NCBI GenBank assembly: GCA_037501455.1
Contig: CM074856.1
Coordinates: 95,058,001-95,122,000, forward strand
DNA from: Lantana camara
Taxonomy: Eukaryota > Streptophyta > Magnoliopsida > Lamiales > Verbenaceae
Direction: 5' to 3'
DNA length: 64,000 bases
In this document: positions 10,996-22,800 of the stretch, one piece after another
Layout: each line of letters starts with the position of its first letter
Position numbering within the stretch: position 1 is the first letter of the stretch
The notes under the pieces: generated by a model
Told to the model about the DNA's origin: nothing
Database searches by the model: none
Seen by the model: only the letters and a program-made list of their open reading frames with translations
Program-made: the position numbers and the translations under genes

Positions 10996-13900
10996 AGATA
11001 TGTATGTTGGATTAGTGAATGCAAATGTACACAATCAAAACCACAAGATGTACACAAGTCACATAATTCGACTAGTTCAAATAAGTCCAAGTAATTCAAG
11101 TAAGTTCAAATAAGATGCAATGCTCTTCAAGTTATCAATTAAATTAAAGATGCGCATGTAAATAAAGGAATTTAAATAATCTAAAGCGATGTATGATGCT
11201 CGTGCTATGGATGCAATACACCTGTCACCGTAGTGGTAATTTGGCTCGACAACTTGATCTTCATTTCCTCAATCATGGCATGTCTTAGGTTTGTTGGTTA
11301 TTCCTTGGTTACCCACGATCTTCCAATTCTTTAGAACTCTCTAGGATTAACTTGTAACTATCCCCGGCCCGAAATCACCATTTCTCGAACCCAACACTTT
11401 CCCAATTATCGATCTCTAAGTGGTGCCCAAACCTTCACCTTAATTATTTCCTTGACTAAAACTTCCTTTCATCGACTTATATAACTTTATGGTCCGAGAT
11501 TGTGATTCTTGAATTCAAATTCTTCTATACCCATGGAGTTGGTGTCTTAATTTCTCTAGAGGAATCAATCTCCAAAGGTTGTCCTACTCTCCCTCGCTTA
11601 GTTGTTACATTGATCAAAGCTTCCTCGATTTATTCTTTATGAATTCGAATAGTTAGACGAATTCACCTTCTAATTGGTTACACGTTGAATAAATAATTTC
11701 CCTCTACAAGCTCATGGCCTTTCTTTACTGTTTCCATTTGTTGCTCCATATCTCCCAATAACTCCATAACACGATAATTTATCTTGGATCCGGAGTTTAG
11801 ACTCAATCTGACCGGAGATAGAATCTTTAGTGTCTTGGCTTTCCATGAACTTGAAGCCACTATAACAATCGATCCTCTTTACTCCTTCCTATCCGACTTC
11901 TTTCTTACCTGAAATCCGAAATATCTCAATCCCCTGTAGATCCACATCAACTACCTCATTACTAGATTCTTCTACTTGATTTATTTACGAACCCAAAATT
12001 GGTTGATTCCTTAAATTTCCCAATCGATCTGAACCCTATTCCAAAGCACGAAGTGTCTTGATCTCTCTCAGACTTAAATCCCAAAGCTCAACTTCTGGAT
12101 TACTTGAATTACTTTCCTCCTGGAACTTGATTTTAGTTCCAACTAGTTGAAGATCTTCACTTTCCCTAATTCACTTACTTTCGTCTCCCAACATCCAAAA
12201 TTTCTAAATTTACCCCTTCTTCTTGCCCAAGCTTGACTTCTAATAGTTGATTTACTTGAAAGTTCTTACTTACCTGGAATCTGAAGTATCTCCCATTCCT
12301 CTTCTTTTCCTTTTTCCAAATATTAACTTCTAATAACTTAATTTATTTGGGAGTCCTTCTTTAACTATTTGTATTGTTCACCATTCACTAATGCTGATAT
12401 ATCCCAAATCTTCTAGCCCTAACTTGAGCTCAAATAACTTGATTTACTTGGAAGTTCTTCCTTGACGATCCTCGTTATCTATTTTCAAATAAACCTTTTT
12501 ATTACCTTAAACTTACTTAAAAATATTTTCACCTCCTTGTTGAATAGAATCTCGAATTTAACACCTCCAAGATTTCTTTCTCTCCATTCCTTGATTTGAA
12601 CAATCCCGTTGAGCCCGTGGATTAACTTTCAATGTCATATAGGGGTATACGTTGATCTTATGACGATCAAACACCACACACCCCAACTCTACCTCTTTGA
12701 ACATCCATCAACTTCATTAGAGCTTGTAAGTAATCCCATAATTCAACCTTCTATTTAATACCAACATGCATAAACAATAAACGAAAACATAACATACATT
12801 CATTTCCTTAAGTCAAGTTCATTTCCATCCCTTCAATACAAGTCAACTTCCAAAAGTATCATAAAGATATATAACGATACATGTACATAAGCATCCATAA
12901 TGTACATGAAAATGAGAAAGACAAGTGCTAGACCCACAAAATAAAAGACCTGACTCGATCTCGCCTAGCATGCAACCTGCAGACCTGAAAAAGGTGAGGT
13001 GTCAGTCTATGAAAGACTGAATGAGGGGTATAGACAAATATTAGAGCAATTAACATGCAAGCCATAATCTCGGGTAAGGTTTTAATAAAAGAAACAATAT
13101 AAGTTAAATATTAGCAAAGATCTCGCCCGAGATTACAACTAAATCCATTTAATGATACAATCATTATCAATTTAATTCAATTAGTGGCCCGGCGAGTGAG
13201 GGAAATTCTCCAACCTTACTCTGATAATGAACATGACCAATAGTTAGGTTATCCATGGTTAAGTGAACATGCAAGTTATTACAGTGCACAATTAGCAGTT
13301 TCAATCCCTTTTTTCTCCGCTGATGGTGGGATTGCAAGGCCCCACCACCCAATCTCATTGGGTATAGGGTTCATGAGTCCCTATGCCCGGAACTCCTTGA
13401 ACTCCTTCCTCCACTAATCTCCTAGTGGATTCGGGGGTTATCCCAAAGTTGTTGAGGATAGCGCAAGAGCTACCCGTCAGCCTTGCTTCCCTGGTAGGGT
13501 CAATACACTACCCTCGAGCCCAAAGTGAACATGCTTTACTCGCCCAATCAATCAATCAATCAATCCGTTCCATGAAATCAGTTAAAAATCATAAGGTTTA
13601 GAAAACTATAGATATATAGATACATTTTGGCCGAAAACATCACGTAGGGGTTGTATGGATTCTATATATCTAGAATTAAACCTCACCTGTGCCAGTAATT
13701 AACAAGAATATAACTATGAAGCTTGCTCCTAGTCAATGGGAAGAAGATCTGTGCAACAAGGACAAGTGTTCGTGAGACACGACGCGTATAAACCATTTAA
13801 GACGCACGATAAAGTTATGGAACAATATATCATGCAATAACAATCAAGGAATGTCATGTAGAAGCATAATTATCAATAAAACAAGTATATATATCATATA

Positions 13901-15528
13901 AGTCACATACAGGAGCCAAGAAAGTGAAAGGAATGCAATAAGAGAGGTTTTGGTGAAGTTTGGTAAAAACGGACAATTTTAGGAAACGTACATGCTGAGG
14001 GAAAACTGGAATATCTTGAGTTTTAGAAGTTAGAATTGAGTTTTGTTTATTGGGAATGAAACTAGACACAAAGACCTATCCAATGATATATGGCTCGTTT
14101 TCTATTTCAAAGCGAGGAGGAAGTGGCATAAACTTGAAGTTGAATGATTGAAGTTTCTCGATAAAGCAGCGACACCAAAAATAATTAGTAATATCTCACA
14201 AATGAGAAAAGATAATGAGGTAATTCCAATTGGAGGTTGTTCTAGATTTCAAGAGCTTTTTTTTTTTGTTTAAGAATCAGGTCAATCGGAGTTTGTTTGA
14301 GGGGTAAACGGGACAAAACAAACTTAGGATGAAATCAGAGGAAGAACCACGGCCATGGATTTTTCCATGCACAAAAATCCACGCCCGTGGATTCTCTTAC
14401 CGAAACTCCCAAGTTTCTGGATGAAAATCCACGGCCGTGGGTCAAAATCCACGCCCGTAGATCACTCGCCAGCAGCATAACGAAGGGAAAATAGGGCAGG
14501 CTCTCAATTGGCTCCCAAATCAATCGCACATCAAACCAAGGCAACAATTCAACATAAAACTAACATATAACATGTTTATAATTCATGTAAGTTATTTAGG
14601 CCACATTCCAAGGAAACAAGCATAGATCATCAAGAATTCCTCAACGAAGCCCTAAATAATATCATGTCTTCCAACCTCCATATAATTTAAGATTTCATGA
14701 AAGCTTGCAAGTATAAAGGTCCTAAACATGCTTCTAAACTCATATATTCAAGGAATCACACGAAGATCAACAAACCCTAGTCAAGCATGGATTCATGAAT
14801 TCATACAACTTCAAATTATACCTTGAAATCAAAGGAGGAAAGGATGAAATGGTGATATGATGGTGATGATGCTTCTAGCTTCACAAATCCTCAAAAATCT
14901 AGCTTGAAATGTGAAGAAATCTTCCCTTCTCTTCTTGGTGTTTTGATCATGTATTAGTGTGTATGCGTGAGGTTTTTGATGAAATGAAATGAAGTGTAAT
15001 TGGGGAGAGGTAAATGTATATGATATATTATGTATTTAATGTAATGTATAGATATAAAACCTATATGTAAAAAGTAAAAGTAGATATTATGTATGTAATA
15101 TATATATAAATGTGTATGTGTATATATAATGAGAGTGTAAAAGTCTTGCATGATTGTGATTATTGCAACTAGACCCTTATGACTTATTTATTTACATGTT
15201 AGAAGTGAGTGAAAGGAGGCTGTAAATGCAAGTAGATTATATAATGCTCAAGTGGATACATATATATATATAGTCAAGTATAAAATATCTATCTATGTAT
15301 GCATGACTCATTTATGATATATTAATACAATTAAGTCCACATTATGAAAATATATCAAGTAAGGTCACATATAAGCAATTAGACACGTTATCAATTAATT
15401 CACGTAAATTCCACGTTAACGTTTATTTCACATAAGTTCATGTAAACATAATGCATATAATGTTATGAAAATTACAAAGTAACATATAATATCACATAAT
15501 GATTGAATGGAAAAACTGGGGCATTACA
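10996..15528 (-). mobile_element. NA2: non-autonomous element related to NA1 (5' LTR and part of the interior)
   Basis: On the minus strand the LTR starts TGTAATGCCCCAGTTTTTCC at 15528, close to the NA1 LTR start, and runs to about 12770, where the last 150 bp and the primer site appear to be deleted. The interior (about 12770 to 10996) resembles the NA1 interior: the MEQQMETVKKG reading lies at about 11705-11750, and the ATGCTCGTGCTATGGATGC block near 11200 is the gag/protease junction relic. It is cut at 10996 by the C2 LTR; its 3' end is outside the window. No gag or pol is seen. Confidence 0.8.
12771..15528 (-). repeat. NA2 5' LTR, lacking its U5 end
   Basis: Contains the family landmarks on the minus strand: palindromes with a CCACGGCCGTGG core (14347-14358, 14379-14390, 14429-14440, 14449-14460), the R-like core (about 13340-13520), the CAGTCT/AGACTG hairpin (13003-13019) and the TGCAGG acceptor-like site (about 12979). 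The left boundary is approximate because the usual GGTGTTACA end and primer site are missing. TA-rich microsatellite-like tracts lie near 15030-15130 and 15260-15275. Confidence 0.75.
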
Positions 15529-17360
15529 AAGCGCCCGGAACGGTGGGCCACCACATCCCCCGCTCCTAAACCCGAGCCCACATATGAAATGGATTTCCAT
15601 ACATGAGCCCAAGTCCAAGCGAACGGGAACCTAGACTCACACAGTAGGCTATGCGGGGCTAGAACTCAAACAGAGTGCGCAAAACCAAACAAATAAGAAT
15701 GTGGAAGCAATAACATAAGGATTGAAAAGAGCTCTATACTAACATTTACATCATATACAATGGCCTAACGGCCCAAAAATAGGTCAAGTATTTACATAAA
15801 TCTCCGAATACATATTTAGGATTCAAAAACAATTCATAAAAGTAATAAAAATGCAACAGGTAAATATACCGACTCGACCTAAACTCAAAAGTACGACACG
15901 ACCGACGCACTTCCCTGCTTAGCTCGAGCAACCTGCAACTAAAGTGTTAAAAGGAAGGGGTCAGTCAAAACTCGACTGAGTGAGGGGGCTAACGCTCACC
16001 CACACCATAAATACATATAGAGCATAACATATAATCAAAAGGGATCGATTATGAACCGAGCGAGGGTTTTACATATCAAATCATTTTGATAACATACATA
16101 TAGTACAAAGGAAATCCTAACTCGTTTCACAACCACCAAAGCATAAAAGGAAACATAAACGTCCGGCGAGTACGGACCTCCTCAACTCCTCGTACAAATC
16201 ATAAATACAAAAGAATCCATAAATTCATAACACCTCAATGCCTTGGTGATCGGGAATCAAACCCTCTCCACCCATATGGATTCTATATACATTCGGGGTA
16301 GCTAACCCACGATATGCCTTCCTCGGTTATTCACCGAGGGCTCAAGGTAATAGCGTCTTCTCAACCTCCAAGAGTCGCACGCCACCACCTCAAATGGAAG
16401 TGCACAGGCTTAACCCGACGACCCTTGCTGTCCCGGGCGTCCTTACCCACAATCCCTGGGCCCGGATTCATAAGAAACATACCAATAATCCCATCTTTCA
16501 GGGCACATCTCGCTAGAAACATAAAGAAAACGTACAAGGGATTCAAAATCATAAACTCATATACGCCCATACTTATACTATTTTCATAAATTCGTAAAGG
16601 GGATTCATATAATCATAAACGTATCATAAGCATTCGTATTTAACCATATAATACATATATAGCCACATGCGGGATAGGAAATCAATAACATAAAGGCCAT
16701 AGGTCGCTTATCTAAAAGAAAAGATCCTAACCCTCACCTTGAAGTGGAAACGGAGTGAAACCGAAAAAAAGGAGCAATCGGACACCTAAACCTCGGGCTC
16801 TTTAACTTCCTGAAGAGGCTATGAAATAAAAGAACGCAAGACCCGAGACTTAGACTCAAATATGTACCACTTAGATGCTCGGAAATGCGTATGTATGAAA
16901 TGAATTCATATGAAATGCAAGAATGCATCATTTAGATCATTTAAGTTCATAGCTCGTATAAAACGTATCAAATAAATTCATAAACGTAATTCATAAAATA
17001 TAGCAAATAATTTAAATCATAAAATCACATTTAATTTAAAACCTCAAATTCAAATCACTTAAATTCATTTAATTAAACAAATAACATAATATATATTTAT
17101 ATATATATATCATACAAAGCACTTAAATACATAATATACAATATATATATTAACCCCATGCATTCATCACTTTAATACCATGCAAAGTCACGCACAACAT
17201 GCAAAAGAAGAATGAAAAGAAATGGATTAAACATGCAAGAAAGGAAGCAAAGAATGAATTGAACAGCAGCATATTGAAACCATCTCCCAGCCCCGGGGGA
17301 GATTTTCCTCATAAAAGTACCCTCCCGGGTACATTTGATGCAGAAACTTTCTGCATAACA
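15529..17360 (-). repeat. E LTR, first part (U5 side), minus strand
   Basis: Read on the minus strand this is the 3' part of an LTR; the other part is 33399-34946. Together they make about 3.4 kb. The U5 end (GCGGGGGATGTGGTGGCCC, about 15545-15563) matches the F LTR end. The last bases of the LTR abut the NA2 start at 15528, so NA2 seems to have inserted within a few bases of the LTR end. The hairpin is at 15962-15978, the GC core near 16360-16470, and palindromes CTCCC..GGGAG (17284-17301) and GTACCCTCCCGGGTAC (17318-17333) lie just before the tandem array. Confidence 0.85.
17356..17360. other. Target-site duplication TAACA, left copy
   Basis: TAACA precedes the first LTR and also follows the third LTR at 33394-33398. 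No such duplication is needed at the inner LTR borders. So the whole three-LTR array behaves as the descendant of one insertion into the E LTR. Confidence 0.9.
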
Positions 17361-17765
17361 TGTAACGCCCCGTGTTTTCACACGTGCAGGTAAGAGTTAC
17401 GTGCGCATTTACATTTAATTATATAATTTTATATCTTGTTTAGTAATCGAATTCGTTTCTAATTTGATTTAATGGTTTAAATTGGGATTTGAGTTATGGA
17501 AATTGTTGCATGATACTTCCTTATCATTTATATATCCTTAGTTTTCATATTGATGGATCATAGCATGAATTGCCATTGTTGGAACTTGAAGCTTCCATGG
17601 ATGAATAACTTGTTTTTGAGTGATCTTTGGCCAACTTTGGGTGTGAATTCTTGTATATATGATTGGATTGCAAGTTATATGTGAATTATATGAATTGAAA
17701 GCATGTCTAAGTGCAATATATGAGCTTCCTTGTGGCTGCCCTATTTTTAAAGCTTTTCCCTCGCC

Positions 17766-18026
17766 AAAAACAGAGCTTCTGCTCTGTTTTTCCTCGCAAA
17801 ACGACGAGCTGACACGGCCGTGTCAGCTTTGAACTGAAAATGGACACGGCCGTGTTGGGCTCTCGACTTTGATTTTTTTTTTCTGAATTTAATCTCGGAC
17901 ACGGCCGTGTCCAAATCCTTTGAAAACTCGACACGGCCGTGTCAAGCCCTCGACTTTGAATTTTTGGATTTTAAACCTCGGACACGGCCGTGTCCGTTTC
18001 CTTTGAAAACTCAACACGGCCGTGTC
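17766..18026 (+). repeat. Palindrome cluster in LTR 1
   Basis: Six copies of a palindrome built on ACACGGCCGTGT: 17811-17824, 17843-17856, 17897-17912, 17930-17943, 17980-17995 and 18013-18026. The first extends to a perfect 22-bp palindrome (17807-17828). They are separated by AT-rich spacers of about 18-45 bp. A longer hairpin (AAAAACAGAGC, loop TTCT) precedes them. LTR 2 has five copies and LTR 3 six, some mutated. Confidence 0.95.
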
Positions 18027-18512
18027 ATTTGAAATGGCGGCTTCGGGGGAACTCTTTTATTGCTTGTTTTGAGTTTATGGCTTGTGTTGGTGGATTATAT
18101 GTAACGTGTTTATATTAAAGTTATATGCTATGATTGATATATGACCTCAAACATTATGTGAATGCATGAACGAAAGGTTATGAGAATCACGGGAATGAAG
18201 GAATACGGTTTTTACCGTCTATTGAACGAAACTTGTTGAATTATGTGTTTAATTGAATTCTATGACATTCATGATCATAATTGAAGATATTATCGCATTT
18301 TAAGCATTCTATAGCATGTCATTTCTTAGCCGAGCGTCAAATTTGGTCATAATTGAGTCTCACACTACCTTTGTCACAGGTCTTGGTCCAGGGGGTGACG
18401 AGGTCGAGCAGTGAGAGTTTGTCGGGTTCTTTTGTCTACCAGGTGGGTTTTTCTTCTATTAGATAACAATATGACCCCGAACACCTAATGTGCAAGATTT
18501 TAGCCAAAATCC

Positions 18513-18518
18513 TATATA
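18513..18518 (+). promoter_or_regulatory. TATA box, LTR 1
   Basis: CCTATATAGG about 115 bp before the GC-rich core; identical boxes are at 25374-25379 (LTR 2) and 32279-32284 (LTR 3). The start site is inferred. Confidence 0.55.
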
Positions 18519-19636
18519 GGTAGTTATACCAAGTTTTTAATGAGCAATGTTTTAAACGTAAGCCTTTTATTATGACTATCCTACCAAAATGTTTTGGCGA
18601 GTAATGATTGAGTGATCACAATGAATGGGGGCCCGGGACTTAGTGTAGTGGTGAACCGGGAAAGCTTGGGCTGACGGGAATCCATTTTTACTAGTTCCAA
18701 CAATTTCGACAACCTGGACTTCACTAGGAGATTAGTGAACGAAAGGGGACCCGCGCTTTTGGGGATTCATGTACCCCTCTAGCATTAATGAATGAGGGTT
18801 CGGGCCTTGCAAACCCGTTCCCTACCCGGAGGAAAAAGGAGTATATGTATGATCGAATGAATGATCTAATGAATGTGCACGAAAGAATGAATGTATGAAC
18901 GAATGAATGAATGAATGATTAATGAATTACACGAGGTGGTGGTTGGAGATAATGCACGCCCTCTCGCCCGGCCACTAATGACCTAATGAATGAAATGAAT
19001 CGTTATAATCCCATTCGTTGTATCTTATTTAACTCCCACTTGGGGAAAAATGGTTCTAAACCTCGAATAAGGATTATAACCTGCATGTACGTGTTTAAAT
19101 TCCGAAATATTATGATATTACGCCTCTCTTTTTATACCCACCAGTCTGTCTAAGACTGAACCCGGAGTTGTTTCAGTTGTTTTTACAGGAAGGGGATGCT
19201 AGGCGGGATGCGAGTCAAGAGGAGAGTCCTGCATAATGTCTAGCCTTTCCTTTACACGCATTTGATTTCATTTTGTTACTTTTGGATTTTGTGTATGTAT
19301 GGAGCGTATATAGAGGTGGTACCTATATGCATCTTACATGAAATATTGGTACGTAGAGCGTATAGCTCAATATATATATATGAATTACATGTTGGTACCT
19401 AGAGCATCTAGCTCAATATATAATATATGAATGATTGCTTCCGCTTTCCTTATGTTGCTCTGATTGTTGTTGTTGTTGTTGGGGTTTAAGTTATAGGTTA
19501 GTCCCGCCTGGCTTAGCGAGTGTGTATGTCTCCGTTCGCTATGATTCGGCACGTGTATGGAAATCCATTTCGTATACGGATCGGGTCATGGTGCGGGGGA
19601 TGTGACGTCTCGCGCTCGGGCGTTACATCCTTTGAG

Positions 19637-19651
19637 TGGTATCAGAGCCCA
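19637..19651 (+). other. Primer binding site, unit A
   Basis: TGGTATCAGAGCCCAGG begins 9 bp after the LTR end. It is complementary to the 3' end of plant initiator tRNA-Met, the usual primer of this lineage. Confidence 0.92.
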
Positions 19652-19847
19652 GGGTTGCAAAACCAGGGTTCTAGTGTTGTGTTGAGTCAGTAGGTCGTTC
19701 GGCTGTAGGAAGTACTTGTTAATTTGGAGCATTTGCATCTTTATATGATTAGGTGTTTTGATCCTTGACTTGAATGATTGAATGAATTTAATGCATTGTC
19801 ACGCATGAACTAAAATTAGCACGCATGTTAGTGTTTGAATTGATAGG

Positions 19848-22800
19848 ATGCCTTCGAGAAGACACCGGGAAAGGTCTCCGGGTCATCATCATCATAGAGA
19901 TCGTTCTCCTAATCCTCCACAACCGCCTATAAAGATGGAGCACTTTATGGAAGCGGTATATAATTACGTGGAACGTAGAAGGGCTCAGGATCCTCCAGTG
20001 CAACCGTGGGCCGAACAACAAACACCTCCTCATAATAACCCAGGAGATCATCATGGGTTGTTTTTGAGCTATAATCCCCCTAGATTTTCGGGTTCGGTAG
20101 ATGATGCGGTATCAGAAGAATGGCTCACAAGGATTGAGAGGATTTTTAATGTTCGACAATTTACCTCTCAGAAGAAGGCCCAGTTTGCTATTTTTCAACT
20201 GGATGGAGAAGCATATGATTGGTGGGATCGTACTAGAGAGAAGCTCGAAGTTGAAGGGGAAGAGGTTACTTGGGAAGTGTTTGTAAGGGAGTTTAGAGAA
20301 GCTTTTGTGCCCGAGGTCGTTCGAGAAAGGAAATAACAAGAATTTATGGATTTAAAGTAAGGGACTCGGACGGTGGCTCAGTATATTTCTCTTTTCAATC
20401 GGCTTAGCAAGTATGCACCTCACATTACAAGAGATGAAAAGAGAAAGGCAAAGAAGTTTATAGCTGGATTGAGGTAGGATTTGAGGCATGGACACGCGGG
20501 CCATAACTTTGAATCTTTTGCTGATACTGTACAGAAGGCATTAGTGCTGGAAGAGGAGTATAAGAAAAAGGACCCCTTACCTCGTATGCAAATGGGACAA
20601 GGATCGAGGTTTGGAAAGGGGAAAAGGCATATGGTATCTCCTCCTCAGCCATTTCAAGGGCAAAACAAGAGGTTTCGACCTACAGGAGTTGCACCGCCGA
20701 AGCCACAAGCACCTCCAATTACTTCTGATCCTCGGCATGACAGGTCACCATGTCTATTTTGTGGAGGCCCGACTCACACCTACAACACTTGCCGAAGGAG
20801 GTTGGGACAGTGCCTGATTTGTGGGAAGACGACGCATATGGCCAATACTTGTCCGGATAAGACTCCAGGCTACCAACCGGGAGCTCAGAGGCCGCTAATT
20901 CCTGCTCGTGAGTATGCTCTTGCGGGTGAAGAGCAAAATGTGGAAGCTAATCCCAATGCTATGGAGGAAGGTACGATATGCATCCATAACACGAACATAC
21001 ATGCATTATTTGACCCTGGCGCTACTTATTCTTTTATTTCTTGCCAATTAATTGATACTTTGTGTTTGCTTGTTACGTGCTTAAATGCTTGTTATGTGGT
21101 GAGTTCGTCGTTGGGTGGAAGTCTTGAGACGGATCGGGTGGTCAGAGATTGTGTGTTTGGGTTTGATGGCAGAGAATATCGAGTAGATTTGGTGGTGATG
21201 CCGATGAACAGATATGGGGTGATTTTGGGAATGGATTGGTTGTTTCGGTACCACGCCACGGTCGATTGTTTCACCAAGATAGTTAAGTTGGGAGAAGAAG
21301 TGGTAGTAGGGAAAGAATCAGAAATTACACCTCTTTTGTCGTTTACTTAGGCTCACAAGTTGATAAGGAATGGGGCAACGGGATTTATTGCCCATATCTT
21401 GAATAAGCCGAAAGATCAGGCAAAATTGGAAGAAACTGAAGTGGTAAAGGAATATCTAGAGGTGTTTCCGGAAGTTTTAGGTACTTTGCCTCCGGATCGA
21501 GAGATCGAATTTGTAATAGATTTATATCCGGGATCTGAACGTTATTCTAAGACTCCTTACCGGATGGCACCGGCAGAGTTACAGGAGTTAAAAGTTCAGC
21601 TGGAAGAACTTCTTAAGACTGGATATATTCGACCGAGTTCATCACCATGGGGCGCGCCGGTTCTCTTTGTTAAGAAGAAAGATGGAACTTTAAGGATGTG
21701 CATTGATTACCAGGAGTTGAATCAGATGACTGTAAAGAATAAGTATCCATTGCCTAATATAGAGGATTTGTTTGATATGCTACAAGGGTCAAGAGTGTAT
21801 TCTAAGCTTGATTTAAGGCAAGGATATTATCAGTTAAAGATTAAGGAGGAAGATATTCCTAAGACAGGATTTAATACCCGGTATGGACATTATGAATTCG
21901 TGGTGATGCCATTTGGATTAACTAATGCACCGGCAGGTTTTATGGACATGATGCATCGGATTTTCCGGCCGTATTTGGATAAGTTCGTGGTGATCTTCAT
22001 CGATGATATTTTGGTGTACTCAAGGTCAGAAGAGGATCATGCTCGGCATTTGAGATTGGTTTTGGAGACTCTAAGGGATAACCAGCTTTATGCCAAATTC
22101 AGTAAATTCGAGTTTTGGATTGACAGGGTGAGTTTCTTGGGTTTAGCCGGTTATTACCGAAGATTTGTTAAAGATTTTTCTAAGATTGCGGCTCCGTTGA
22201 CCCGATTAACCAAGAAAGAGGTTCGGTTTAAGTGGGATGAGAAGTGTGAGGCTAGTTTTCAGCTCTTGAAGGATAAGTTAACTTCTGCACTTTGCACTTC
22301 CGGATGGTATTGAAGGGATGGTGGTGTATACGGATGCTTCCCATGAAGGCTTAGGTTGTGTGTTAATGCAAAACGGGAGAGTAATTTCTTATGCCTCTAG
22401 GAAATTGAAAGAGCATGAGAAGAATTATCCCACTCACGACCTTGAACTTGCAGCGGTGATTTTTGCCTTAGGGAAGTGGAGATATTACTTGTATGGGACT
22501 TCTTTTGAGATTTTCACCGATCATAAGAGTCTTCAGTACTTATTCTCTCAGAAGGAGTTGAATAGAAGGCAACGAAGGTGGATGGAGACTCTCGAGGATT
22601 ATGATTGTGTGATTAAGTATCACCCAGGCAAAGCTAACGTGGTAGCGGATGCATTGAGCAGGGAGGCTAGTGTATCCAATTTGAAGGTAAATATTGGACA
22701 ACCAATGGAGTTGGTTAAGGTAAAAGCTCGTATCGGTAGTATCTCAGTACGTCCAGAGTTAAGGCAACACATATTTGAAGCACAACGGACGGATGTTGGG

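Larger units (their letters stand above)
17361..19627 (+). repeat. Tandem array LTR 1 (2267 bp)
   Basis: TGTAACGCCCC to GGGCGTTACA. It has an 11-bp hairpin with TTCT loop (17766-17791), six palindromes around CGGCCG (17811-18026), the block AGGTGGGTTTTTC..TATTAG (18440-18462), TATATA (18513-18518), the GC core (about 18628-18840), the CAGTCT/AGACTG hairpin (19142-19158) and an acceptor-like ACAG (about 19186-19189). A duplicated 50-bp segment containing GTAGAGCGTATAGCTC lies near 19350-19430. Confidence 0.95.

Noticed and set aside
17811..18026. Regularly spaced short palindromic repeats resembling a CRISPR array
   Set aside because: The repeats are 14-16 bp, the spacers are similar among LTR copies, and the setting is a plant LTR; there is no cas gene.
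18440..18462. A real spliceosomal intron of about 22 bases
   Set aside because: Too short for plant splicing; reported only as a conserved block.
20101..20339. Short frames overlapping gag on other phases or the opposite strand
   Set aside because: Shadows of the gag-pol frame, repeated at the same place in unit B.
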